A DNA stretch of 64,000 nucleotides from Acetispira formosa (nom. nud.) (GTDB taxonomy: Bacteria; Desulfobacterota; Desulfarculia; Adiutricales; Adiutricaceae): assembly GCA_023525915.1 (NCBI GenBank), contig CP026657.1, positions 3,310,001 to 3,374,000 on the forward strand, read 5' to 3'. Shown here piece after piece: positions 24,584-32,296 of the stretch. The position numbers and the translations under genes were made by a program. The notes under the pieces were generated by a model. It was not told the origin of the DNA. It worked only from the letters and a program-made list of their open reading frames with translations, and made no database searches. The first letter of the stretch is position 1; every line of letters begins with the position of its first letter.

Positions 24584-26014
24584 ATGTTTCCATTTTATGA
24601 CGTACTCAACCAACAGGAAATTGAAGCCATTCACGAAGCGTCCCTGAAAGTGCTGGAAGAGACCGGAGTGTATCTGTCCCACCCCAAAGCCCAGGAAGTT
24701 CTAAGCGCTATGGGGGCCACGGTATCTGATGACCGCGCCAGGGTCTTTATACCCCGCGCCCTGGTGGACAAGATGCTGGCCACTGTTCCCGCGAGTTTCA
24801 TCTGCGGCGGGCGTGAGCCGGAGTTTGATCTGGAAATGAAGCAGGGCAACACCTACATGCGTCAGGTCGGCGGCCCCATTTCCCTATTTGACATGCGCAC
24901 CAGCAAGACAAAAAATCTGACCCTGGAGGACAATATCAATTCCGCCCTCTTGATCGACGGCCTCCCGAACATTAATGTGGCCAGCTGCATGACCCCGCAG
25001 GACATCGAGCCCAAAACATACGATATTGCCGTAGTCAAGGCTCTCCTGGAGAACAGCCGCAAACATTTCTGGGCCCTGACCACCCATTCCTCTCATCTGA
25101 AATACGAATTGGAAATGGCCGAAGTTGTGGCCGGCGGCGCGGACAATCTGAAAAAACGCCCCCCGTTCAGCGGCATTTTCTGCGTCATCGATCCTCTGCG
25201 TTACCCCGATGACGAAGTTGAGCGCCTCATGCTCTATGGCAAATACAACATACCCGTGCGCGTACCCATAACATCGCTTATCGGGGCCAATTCGCCCTAC
25301 ACCCTGGCTGGCTCCCTCACCCAGATTAACGCCGAGTTCCTCTCTTCAGTGGTCATCACCCAGGCCATGTGCCCCGGCATCGGCCTGTGGTATTACACCC
25401 TTCTGCAAATCCTGGATATGCGCAGCGGCCGCAGTGTGGCCAACGGCCCGGAGCTGATGATCGCCTACGCCGGAGCGGCCCGGATGGCCCGCCATTACAA
25501 CGTGCCTTCCACCTTCAGCACCGGCACCCTCACCGATACCCAGAGCCACCAGGCCCTTTATCACTATGGCAGCCTCCACACCCTGGCCGCCATGCTGGGC
25601 ATTACTGAGCAGGGCGGCGCGGGCAGCATTCAGGCCGCCACCTTCTACAGCCACCAGGCGCTGGTTCTGATTAACGAAAGCCTGGCCTACACCAGAAAAC
25701 TAATGGCCGGTTTTGAAATGACCCCGGAAACCCTGGCCACCGAAGACATCAAGGCCATGTCCGCTTCCGGCGAATACATTTCCAGCAAACTGACTATGAA
25801 GTATCTCCGCAAGGAAAAACGCTTCACCCCCGAGATCATGGACTGGCGGCAACTGGCCATGTGGGAGCAGGACCCCAGCACCATCATAGACCGGGCCGCC
25901 GCCAGGGCCGACCAACTCATCGCCAAGGCCAAGGCTGAAAATCCGCCTCTCCCGGCAGAGGTGACCAAAGAACTCAACCGCCTGATGTCCGCGGCTGAAA
26001 AAGAATTTGTTTAA
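24584..26014 (+). CDS. MttB-family (trimethylamine/quaternary amine) corrinoid methyltransferase
   Basis: This 476-residue cytosolic protein belongs to the MttB superfamily. Its members transfer a methyl group from a trimethylated or quaternary amine (for example glycine betaine, proline betaine, carnitine or butyrobetaine) to a corrinoid protein. Family-like stretches include IHEASLKVLEETGV, GGREPEFDL and EQGGAGSIQAATFY. The frame contains no in-frame amber codon, so it belongs to the non-pyrrolysine branch, not the trimethylamine enzymes. Its neighbours are an MFS carrier, a BCCT betaine-type carrier and a sigma-54 activator, which supports a quaternary amine substrate. No corrinoid protein gene is adjacent; the one at 6208 is a candidate. 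Confidence 0.9.
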   Translation: MFPFYDVLNQQEIEAIHEASLKVLEETGVYLSHPKAQEVLSAMGATVSDDRARVFIPRALVDKMLATVPASFICGGREPEFDLEMKQGNTYMRQVGGPISLFDMRTSKTKNLTLEDNINSALLIDGLPNINVASCMTPQDIEPKTYDIAVVKALLENSRKHFWALTTHSSHLKYELEMAEVVAGGADNLKKRPPFSGIFCVIDPLRYPDDEVERLMLYGKYNIPVRVPITSLIGANSPYTLAGSLTQINAEFLSSVVITQAMCPGIGLWYYTLLQILDMRSGRSVANGPELMIAYAGAARMARHYNVPSTFSTGTLTDTQSHQALYHYGSLHTLAAMLGITEQGGAGSIQAATFYSHQALVLINESLAYTRKLMAGFEMTPETLATEDIKAMSASGEYISSKLTMKYLRKEKRFTPEIMDWRQLAMWEQDPSTIIDRAAARADQLIAKAKAENPPLPAEVTKELNRLMSAAEKEFV

Positions 26015-26063
26015 GCTCTTCGCTTCATCTCTATATTCTTTTGTCCACACAGCCAAAACTGTA

Positions 26064-26190
26064 GGAGGCGGGGCTGAAAAAATTCTGTAGAGAGCCATTA
26101 ATTTTGCGCCACTTGTTTGAGCTGAGTCTTCGAAGCGAGTTGTGGCGCTAAATTAATGGTGAACGAAAGAACTTTTTCAGCCCCGCCTCC
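26064..26190. terminator. 127-bp palindrome between convergent genes, carrying the R1 core hairpin
   Basis: The outer arms (26064-26086 with 26168-26190) are perfectly complementary except for about two bases. The middle arms (26095-26112 with 26142-26159) also pair. The tip carries gcgccacttgtttgagctg and tcgaagcgagttgtggcgc. That tip is nearly the same as the core stem of the R1 repeats (gccgcttgtctgagcttcg and cgaagcgagttgcggcg). It lies between the methyltransferase stop and the regulator stop and may end both transcripts. Confidence 0.7.
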
Positions 26191-26214
26191 GGCCCACCGA
26201 CGGACTCTCCAAAA

Positions 26215-27786
26215 CTAATCCCGCTTCCGCCCCACACGCGGCATATAATCATAGCGGCTCAAACTGTATTTCTTCATCTTGTAGTGCATCAACTGACGCG
26301 ATATACCCAGCATCTCCGCCGCCATTCCCACTTTGCCGCCGGTCTTTATCAGGCACTCCTCAAGATTGGCGCGTTCTTCACGCTCAAAAGCCTCGGCCGC
26401 TCCATCCGGCTTTCTCCGTTTGCGCCCGCCCATGGAAGGGGGCGGCCCGGACATGGCGCCGGGATTGGCGAACACCGCTTGGCTGAAATCGCCAATGCCG
26501 CTGAAAAACATGGTTTCCCCGCTCTCCTGCCGTTCGATCTGATAAAGGTAGTGATCCGGCAGGTGGGCGCGGGTCAGTACGTTTTCCTTGTCTGTGAGAT
26601 TGATTGAACCGGCCACCAGATTTTCCAGTTCCCGCACATTGCCCGGCCAGGGATAACGCCGCAGCCATTTCTTGGATTCCGCGTCAAAGTGGAGAACTTT
26701 TTTGCGTAGAAGCTTGTTGTACTTGGCGATGAAATAATTGACAAGTTCATCAAGGTCGTCCAGCCTCTCCCTTAAAGGCGGAATGTTGATGACAATCACC
26801 GCCAGACGATAAAAAAGGTCCGGCCGCATCTTCTCCTTCACCAGCACCTCATGAATGGGCGTGCCGATGGAGCTGATTACCTTCACATCCAGTTTGATGT
26901 CCCTGGCCGAACCCAGACGATTAATCCGCATTTCCTGCAAAACCCGCAACAGTTTCGGCTGAAGCTCCATCGGCATGGAGTCTATCTCGTCCAGATAGAT
27001 GGTGCCGCCGTTGGCTTCCTCAAAGAGCCCCGGCCGATCCACCGCACCGGTGAAACTGCCTTTGGCCGTCCCGAAAAGAATGCCCTCCAAAAGCTGGGCC
27101 GGTATGGCCGCGCAGTTGACCGGCAGAAAAGGCTTTTTGGCCCTGGCCGAGGATTCGTGAATCAGCTTGGCGAAAAGCTCCTTGCCGGTGCCCGTCTCGC
27201 CGGAGATCAAGACGGCCGAGGGGCTGTTGGCCTTGCCTTTAGCCACATTTATGGCTTTCAACAGCTGCTCGTTCTCCCCCACGATTTTTTTCGGAGCCTT
27301 GGAGGCGGGCATAAGGTCCGGCCACATCAGGTGCCTGGCCGGGGCGGGATTGTGCTCATCTGCAATGGGTATGGTGAAACAGATTGAGCCGATTATTTTC
27401 TTTTCACTGTTGGTCAAAGGAAATACCCAATAGGTGCCGTGGATGACGCGCTCCTGTTCCTTATGGGTGTTATAGGGGCCGGTAAAGCCCAGAATCGGCC
27501 GACCCATTTTCTGGCAACTCCGCATAATGCCGGAATTGAAATCCAGATAGCGATAGACCGACGCTTCCGGCCGCCCCAGCACCTCCTGTGGCTGGAGGTT
27601 GTCGATCTTGGCGTGAGCACGGTTATAATAGATGATGACGCCCTCAGTGTTCATAGCCATGACACCAATGGGCAGAAGGTCGAAGATTCTTCGCAGTTGT
27701 TCCAGATCCTGAGCCAGAGTCTGGAAAAAAGTATAGATCGGAAAGTAGACGTCAGGATAAGAACCATAGACCATTGGCGTCACCAT
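26215..27786 (-). CDS. Sigma-54-dependent activator with PAS sensor
   Basis: This protein of about 523 residues activates sigma-54 promoters. A PAS domain (FDLLPIGVMAMNTEGVIIYY) is followed by an AAA+ domain with Walker A GETGTGKE, the sigma-54 contact loop GSFTGA (usually GAFTGA), Walker B GGTIYLDEID and arginine-finger region RPDLFYRL. A Fis-type HTH closes it (KVGMAAEMLGISRQLMHYKMKKY). Two sigma-54 promoters flank it, upstream of the MFS and BCCT genes, making it their likely activator. The start is uncertain: the ATG at 27786 sits seven bases after a terminator stem and lacks a ribosome binding site; 27774 is an alternative. Confidence 0.92.
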   Translation of the reverse strand: MVTPMVYGSYPDVYFPIYTFFQTLAQDLEQLRRIFDLLPIGVMAMNTEGVIIYYNRAHAKIDNLQPQEVLGRPEASVYRYLDFNSGIMRSCQKMGRPILGFTGPYNTHKEQERVIHGTYWVFPLTNSEKKIIGSICFTIPIADEHNPAPARHLMWPDLMPASKAPKKIVGENEQLLKAINVAKGKANSPSAVLISGETGTGKELFAKLIHESSARAKKPFLPVNCAAIPAQLLEGILFGTAKGSFTGAVDRPGLFEEANGGTIYLDEIDSMPMELQPKLLRVLQEMRINRLGSARDIKLDVKVISSIGTPIHEVLVKEKMRPDLFYRLAVIVINIPPLRERLDDLDELVNYFIAKYNKLLRKKVLHFDAESKKWLRRYPWPGNVRELENLVAGSINLTDKENVLTRAHLPDHYLYQIERQESGETMFFSGIGDFSQAVFANPGAMSGPPPSMGGRKRRKPDGAAEAFEREERANLEECLIKTGGKVGMAAEMLGISRQLMHYKMKKYSLSRYDYMPRVGRKRD

Positions 27787-27818
27787 GATAAAACAGGCGG
27801 CCGGTTTCCGGCCGCCTG
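27787..27818 (-). terminator. Terminator of the BCCT gene, next to the activator start
   Basis: On the minus strand caggcggccgg pairs perfectly with ccggccgcctg around AAA and is followed by TTTTATC. It ends about 50 bases after the BCCT stop and touches the first ATG of the activator gene. Confidence 0.8.
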
Positions 27819-27865
27819 GCAATGTTAGGAAACTACTTTTTTTATCGCATGTATAACCCCTTCTG

Positions 27866-29509
27866 TCAATCCCGCATTTCAGTTTCCAAGATAATCGGGG
27901 CGGATTCTTCGGCCGCTTTGCTCATCAGCTTGTCGCTGATTATGCTGCGCGGCGAGAGCGCGGCCCCAAAATCCTCCCTCAGTGATTTGAAGAGACCGGC
28001 CGCTAGGGTTACGATAATGGGCAGGAGAATCACCCCGCCCACAATGGTGGAAGTCTGAACTGTTTTTAGCGCTTTCTCCCCGCCCGTCACCAGTATGCCC
28101 ATGCCGAACAGGGCCAGAAGAGAAGCCCAGACCATTCTGTTCCAGCGGTGCGAAGGCAGGTCGCTGTAGCCTTTCTTACAGCAGATGTTGGCCAGCGCCT
28201 GAGCGGAGGCGTCCAGGGTGGTGGCCAGAAAGATAAAGCACAGAGCCGTGTAGGCTGGTATTATCACCCATTTCAGCGGCAGTGAGGCCATGACCGCCAG
28301 ACAGACCGCCGGATCGCCCCTGGCCGCCTGAATGCCCACCACGTCCACCAGTCCGGTTTTCTGGGCGTAGAGGCTGTAGGCCCCGAAAATAGCCAGAAAG
28401 GCCCAGCAGCCCAGGGTGCCCCAGACGCACTCGGCCACCACCAGTTGACGGATGGTGCGGCCTTTGGAAATGCGGGCCACAAACAGGGCGATAACCGGGG
28501 CGTAGGCTACCCACCAGGCCCAGTAAAACACGGTCCACCACTGGGGCCAGGCGTCTTTGGCCCCGCCTTCGGCCACCAGCCGCAGCGGTTCAGTCTGAAA
28601 AATCAGGCTGGGAAAATTGTTCAACAGAAGCCCCAGGCTGTTGGTCCAGAGATCAAAGATAAAGCCGGTCGGGCCGAGCAGCAGCACCAGGGCCAGAATC
28701 AGAAAACCGAGCCACACATTTATTCTGGTCAGGTTCTGCATGCCTTTCTCCAGCCCCATAAAAACGCTGAAGCCAAAGATTCCAAAGAGGACAAACGTGA
28801 CCAAACCCTTGAACATCATGGTGTCCTCAAAGCCGGTGAGGCCTGAGAGAAGCTGTGAGATCAGAGGAATGGCCAGCCCCAGCGAGGTCCCCACCGCCCC
28901 GACCGTGCCCAGGAGCACGAAAATTTCGATCAGCCCGCCCCAGAAGCCGTTTGACTTCGCGCCCAGAACCGGGCGGCACGAATCACTTATGCGAAAGATT
29001 TTTTCCCGGCGCACATAAACGCTGTAGGCAATGGGAATGGTGGGCAGGCAGTAAATGGCCCAGGCCGAGAAGCCCCAGTGGAACATGGGCAGCATATGAG
29101 CCCAGACCAAAGCCTGGTCGCTCAACGGCTCTATGCCCATGGGCGGGCCGGTCAGATAATGGATGGGCTCGACTATGGACCAGATCATCAGGCCTATGCC
29201 CACCCCGGAGCAGAAGAGCATACTGACCCAGGAAAAGGTGCTGAATTCGGGCAGGTCCTCCGGTCCGCCCAGCCGGACGTGGCCGTAACGGCCGAAGCCG
29301 AGCCATAAGACGGCCAGAAAGGCGGCCACGCCAAAGACCATAAACAAAGAACTGAGGTTCTTCATGACAAACGAATAGGACGAGTTGACCCAGACGCCGG
29401 CCACATCCGGGAAAAAAGCCATGGCCAGGCCAAAGGCGGCCACGATAGTCAGGGAAGGCCAAAAAACCAGCGGTTCTATTGGCGCGTTTTTATTTTTCGA
29501 TATTGCCAT
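27866..29509 (-). CDS. BCCT family (betaine/carnitine/choline) transporter
   Basis: This 547-residue inner-membrane carrier has about twelve helices. It shows the glycine-rich FCSGVGIGLMIWSIVEP stretch and the conserved tryptophan box WTVFYWAWWVAYAPVIALFVARISKGRTIRQ, which forms the cage for quaternary ammonium groups. It should import glycine betaine, carnitine or a similar compound using an ion gradient or exchange. The neighbouring MttB-family enzyme would then demethylate it. It is preceded by a sigma-54 promoter at 29672-29687 and ended by the hairpin at 27787. Confidence 0.95.
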   Translation of the reverse strand: MAISKNKNAPIEPLVFWPSLTIVAAFGLAMAFFPDVAGVWVNSSYSFVMKNLSSLFMVFGVAAFLAVLWLGFGRYGHVRLGGPEDLPEFSTFSWVSMLFCSGVGIGLMIWSIVEPIHYLTGPPMGIEPLSDQALVWAHMLPMFHWGFSAWAIYCLPTIPIAYSVYVRREKIFRISDSCRPVLGAKSNGFWGGLIEIFVLLGTVGAVGTSLGLAIPLISQLLSGLTGFEDTMMFKGLVTFVLFGIFGFSVFMGLEKGMQNLTRINVWLGFLILALVLLLGPTGFIFDLWTNSLGLLLNNFPSLIFQTEPLRLVAEGGAKDAWPQWWTVFYWAWWVAYAPVIALFVARISKGRTIRQLVVAECVWGTLGCWAFLAIFGAYSLYAQKTGLVDVVGIQAARGDPAVCLAVMASLPLKWVIIPAYTALCFIFLATTLDASAQALANICCKKGYSDLPSHRWNRMVWASLLALFGMGILVTGGEKALKTVQTSTIVGGVILLPIIVTLAAGLFKSLREDFGAALSPRSIISDKLMSKAAEESAPIILETEMRD

Positions 29510-29671
29510 AAAAGCTCCGTTTCGCCCATTATGGATCGGAGGCCCGGCCGTGAGGGTTGAGGCGCGCCGATTGATAACAGTGTTTTAATTAACACGCGGC
29601 CGACAGCGGCAGACGGTCTGATGTTTATGACAAGTGACGTGCGAAAAATATTTTTTTCACTAATTGTTAGT

Positions 29672-29687
29672 AGCAAAATGCGCGCCA
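29672..29687 (-). promoter_or_regulatory. Sigma-54 (-24/-12) promoter of the BCCT gene
   Basis: On the minus strand the sequence is tggcgcgcattttgct, matching TGGCACG-N4-TTGCW with one change and exact GG-N10-GC spacing. Transcription would start near 29661, giving a leader of about 150 bases. Confidence 0.75.
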
Positions 29688-29719
29688 TTACTTCAGGCAA
29701 ACGTTTTGTGATCAATGTA

Positions 29720-29745
29720 AACAGGCTCCGCGCGGGAGCCTGTTG
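29720..29745 (-). terminator. Hairpin after the UPF0340 gene
   Basis: A near-perfect stem acaggctcc/ggagcctgt around gcgcg lies about 37 bases after the stop of the minus-strand gene. The T-run is poor on this strand (gtttacatt), so efficiency is uncertain. Confidence 0.45.
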
Positions 29746-29781
29746 TTTTATCTTATGTGCCTGGAAAATCAAGCCCTCAGG

Positions 29782-30369
29782 TCAGCCCCAGTCCTGATCA
29801 CTGTCCGTTGACAGGCTGGGAGCTTCATATTGGGCCCTGGAACCGCCAATGAATTTGGGGCGGCGTTTCAGACAGGTCAGGGCGGCCTGCCCCACTTTTT
29901 TTATGGAGAGCCGCACCGGCACCTGAACCGGAATCACATGCATGCCGATTTCCGTATCACCAATATCCAGCCCGCCGTGGGCCGCTACTTTTTCCACCAC
30001 CACCGGACGGCAGAAAGCCCGGTAAGCGGCCGTGGCGGCGGCCCCGCCCGCATTGATCACCGGAATGACCGTGACTTCCTCAAAATTGTATTTCTCGGCC
30101 GCTTCCTCTTCAATGACCAGAGCCCGGTTGAGGTGCTCGCAGCACTGCACAGCCAGATATATGCCCCGTTCTTTGAGCACCGGCAGAATTGAGGCGATTA
30201 TGGCTTCGCCATAAGCCTGGTTGGAGCACTGCCCTATCTGACGTCCGCCCACCTCACTGGTGCTGCAGCCCAGAACCACAATCTGCCCGGCCCGGATTTT
30301 CGATTCCTGGAGAAATTCATTGATGGCTGTGTGAAGGCCGGATTTTATGGCCGCAATGTCTGAATTCAT
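29782..30369 (-). CDS. UPF0340 (YwlG-like) family protein
   Basis: This 195-residue cytosolic protein is of the UPF0340/TIGR01440 family. Recognisable stretches are LGCSTSEVGGRQIGQCSN, GIYLAVQCCEHLNRALVIEEE and DIGDTEIGMHVIPVQVPVR. The length is as usual. The biochemical function is not established; in Firmicutes the gene often lies near thymidine kinase or glycine hydroxymethyltransferase genes. Here it is on its own. The ATG at 30369 follows aggtga. Confidence 0.85.
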   Translation of the reverse strand: MNSDIAAIKSGLHTAINEFLQESKIRAGQIVVLGCSTSEVGGRQIGQCSNQAYGEAIIASILPVLKERGIYLAVQCCEHLNRALVIEEEAAEKYNFEEVTVIPVINAGGAAATAAYRAFCRPVVVEKVAAHGGLDIGDTEIGMHVIPVQVPVRLSIKKVGQAALTCLKRRPKFIGGSRAQYEAPSLSTDSDQDWG

Positions 30370-30527
30370 ATTTCACCTTCCAGAATGTATTTCAACCGTT
30401 TTGATTATAGAACAACACGTGTCATCAGTGTTGCATAATAACCAAGGTTATGATAATTTCAAAGCATCGTCAATAATGAACAGGCATTAACATTTCCCCA
30501 ACAGCACTATAACCTCATGGAGAGCTT

Positions 30528-31277
30528 ATGGAAACTCCAGCGCCCGCCCCCGGCGTAAAAGCCAGGCTTGATATTTCATCTATCCTTAGCAGAAGTTTCG
30601 CTATCATGCTTGAACGCCCAGGCATTTTTCTTGTGCTGGCCCTTATCTCCTGGCTGCCCAGCCTGGCGGTGGATTTATTCATTCCTGATACCGCGGCTGG
30701 AAAAGTCGGCTTGGCCGTTCTTGTCGATTTCCTGCTCGGCATGGTGATCGAAGGGGCCATTGCCTATGCCACCTTTTATGCTCTGAAAGGGCTGCCTTTC
30801 ACTATGGGTGATTCTCTGAGCGTGGGCCTGGCCAAAGTTGGCTCAATAGTCCTGGCCGCCATACTGGTGGGCATTGGTGTGCTCCTGGGCACCATTCTGC
30901 TTATAATTCCCGGCATTATTATATACTGCATGCTGGCCGTTACTATTCAAGCCTGTGTGGTGGAAGACCTTGGCGCGATTGACAGCCTCAAGCGCAGCGC
31001 GGATCTAACCCGCGGCTATCGCTGGCCCATTTTCGGCCTGGTGCTCTTGGTCAGTATTGGCGGCGGGCTGGTGGTGGGTTTTATCAGCGGCTTTGGCGTC
31101 GGCTTCAGCGCCTCTTCCGGCACGCAGACCCCGATTATTATTACCACAGTTATGGCCAATGCGGTTGGAGTGGTGATTACGGCTTTCGCCTCCATTATGT
31201 ATTCCATAATTTATTTCGATTTGCGTTGTCTCAAAGAGGGGCTCTCTCTCGATTCACTCACCGCCGTCTTTGATTGA
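30528..31277 (+). CDS. Integral membrane protein, YciC-like
   Basis: This 249-residue protein has a short hydrophilic N-terminus, then about six hydrophobic segments rich in Gly and Ala (for example VGSIVLAAILVGIGVLLGTI and PIFGLVLLVSIGGGLVVGF). A cytosolic motif, CVVEDLGAIDSLKRSADLTRGYRW, is seen in YciC/UPF0259-like and glycerophosphodiesterase-associated membrane proteins. The function is unknown. It is a single gene with a strong terminator at 31292. A perfect palindrome ataaccaaggttat (30438-30451) lies upstream and could be an operator. Confidence 0.75.
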   Translation: METPAPAPGVKARLDISSILSRSFAIMLERPGIFLVLALISWLPSLAVDLFIPDTAAGKVGLAVLVDFLLGMVIEGAIAYATFYALKGLPFTMGDSLSVGLAKVGSIVLAAILVGIGVLLGTILLIIPGIIIYCMLAVTIQACVVEDLGAIDSLKRSADLTRGYRWPIFGLVLLVSIGGGLVVGFISGFGVGFSASSGTQTPIIITTVMANAVGVVITAFASIMYSIIYFDLRCLKEGLSLDSLTAVFD

Positions 31278-31291
31278 CAGGTCATAATCAG

Positions 31292-31326
31292 CAAAGCCGG
31301 TCCCTCGTGGACCGGCTTTGTTTTTT
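31292..31326 (+). terminator. Rho-independent terminator of the YciC-like gene
   Basis: The stem caaagccggtcc/ggaccggctttg is followed by TTTTTT. It starts about 15 bases after the stop codon. Confidence 0.9.
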
Positions 31327-31355
31327 GAAATCACTTCATAAACCTTCAGAAATCT

Positions 31356-31447
31356 TAACCCGCCGGAAGCCGGAAGTTTTGGTCCGGCTCCGTTCCGGGG
31401 TCTTTAGTCACGGAGCCGGACCAAAACTTCCGGCTTCCGACGGGTTA
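31356..31447. repeat. Long inverted repeat between convergent genes
   Basis: Two 37-bp arms (31356-31392 and 31411-31447) are complementary except for one base, around an 18-base loop. It lies 30 bases beyond a complete terminator, so it is not needed to end the first gene. It may end the HTH gene that converges on it or be a palindromic insertion. Confidence 0.8.
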
Positions 31448-31471
31448 ACTGGTAGGAAGCTGACCCAGCGA

Positions 31472-31690
31472 TTACTTCTCTTTTCTTTTGACCAATCCTA
31501 AAATGTAATCTGTGCTGACCTTATAATACTTTGCCAAGATGAACAAATGACGGATAGGTATTTCTCTTTCACCAGATTCATATCGGGCATAAGTTTGCTG
31601 GAGTATTCCCAAAACTGCTGCGATTTCTTTCTGCATTTTATCACGGTCCTCTCGCAATTCACGCATCCTGTTACAGTATACCTTTTTCAT
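31472..31690 (-). CDS. XRE-family HTH regulator
   Basis: This 72-residue protein is essentially one Cro/C1-type helix-turn-helix domain (RMRELREDRDKMQKEIAAVLGILQQTYARYESGEREIPI). It ends with the usual STDYILGLV found in Firmicute-style XRE regulators. I start it at MKKVYCN (31690); the frame upstream has no ribosome site. The region is much poorer in GC than its surroundings, which suggests transfer. It diverges from the HTH gene at 31977, with about 290 bases of AT-rich control DNA between them. Confidence 0.85.
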   Translation of the reverse strand: MKKVYCNRMRELREDRDKMQKEIAAVLGILQQTYARYESGEREIPIRHLFILAKYYKVSTDYILGLVKRKEK

Positions 31691-31770
31691 ACACCAGATC
31701 TCCCTTATAGGAAAAAGATAGAACACACTGGCTGTGGCCGTATTATTCCCAAATTACCGTTTATTTTCCT

Positions 31771-31819
31771 ACATTATTACACGCTGTAGACGATAGGTCT
31801 ACAGTGTATAAGTGTAATG
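31771..31819. promoter_or_regulatory. Inverted repeat between two HTH genes (possible operator)
   Basis: ctgtagac (31784-31791) and gtctacag (31797-31804) pair around a 5-base spacer. The similarity extends outward, with acatta at 31771 and taatgt at 31814-31819. The position between divergent XRE genes makes it a likely repressor site. Confidence 0.45.
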
Positions 31820-31869
31820 TATATATCAATTTATATAAGTAAAATAATTGTATAAATTATAATACTATT

Positions 31870-31880
31870 GACTTATAGTC
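31870..31880. promoter_or_regulatory. C-box-like site GACTTATAGTC
   Basis: The perfect palindrome GACT-TAT-AGTC is the form of site bound by controller (C) proteins of restriction-modification systems such as AhdI and Esp1396I. It lies 97 bases before the plus-strand XRE gene, whose product looks like a C protein. Only one good box is visible, where such operators usually have two or more. Confidence 0.45.
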
Positions 31881-31976
31881 TTCAATAATAATAAATTTTG
31901 ATATATCTGTTTCAATGTCTATCTATAGATGCAAAAGGAAAGACATGATAATGAATAGGCAAGACGAAAAAAGAAA

Positions 31977-32204
31977 ATGACCGCCCGCTTAGTTTTGGCA
32001 AAGAATATACGATTGATCCGCGATCATCGTGGATTTTCCCAAGAACGTTTGGGTGAGATGAGCTATCTTCATCGAACCTACATATCATCAGTTGAATGCG
32101 GGAATCGTAATATTTCTGTGGATGCAATAGAGCGTATTGCCATAGCTCTTGGAGTTAATATTCAAATCCTTTTTGATGAAGATTTATCATTGGATGGATT
32201 ATAG
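31977..32204 (+). CDS. XRE-family HTH regulator, controller-protein-like
   Basis: This 75-residue single-domain Cro/C1-type DNA-binding protein has the recognition part LHRTYISSVECGNRNISVDAIERIAIALGV, close in pattern to restriction-modification controller proteins. Those proteins normally sit directly before a restriction endonuclease gene, but no endonuclease or methylase gene is nearby, so it appears to be an orphan. The surrounding DNA is AT-rich and contains a C-box-like palindrome. It could regulate itself and the divergent XRE gene. Confidence 0.85.
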   Translation: MTARLVLAKNIRLIRDHRGFSQERLGEMSYLHRTYISSVECGNRNISVDAIERIAIALGVNIQILFDEDLSLDGL

Positions 32205-32296
32205 TAAACTATACCGTGTATCGTTTAAAGTTTCGCTATAGCGGCTGACCGCCGACGGGAGAAATATTTTTCCGTAATTATAACGTTGACTGTGTA

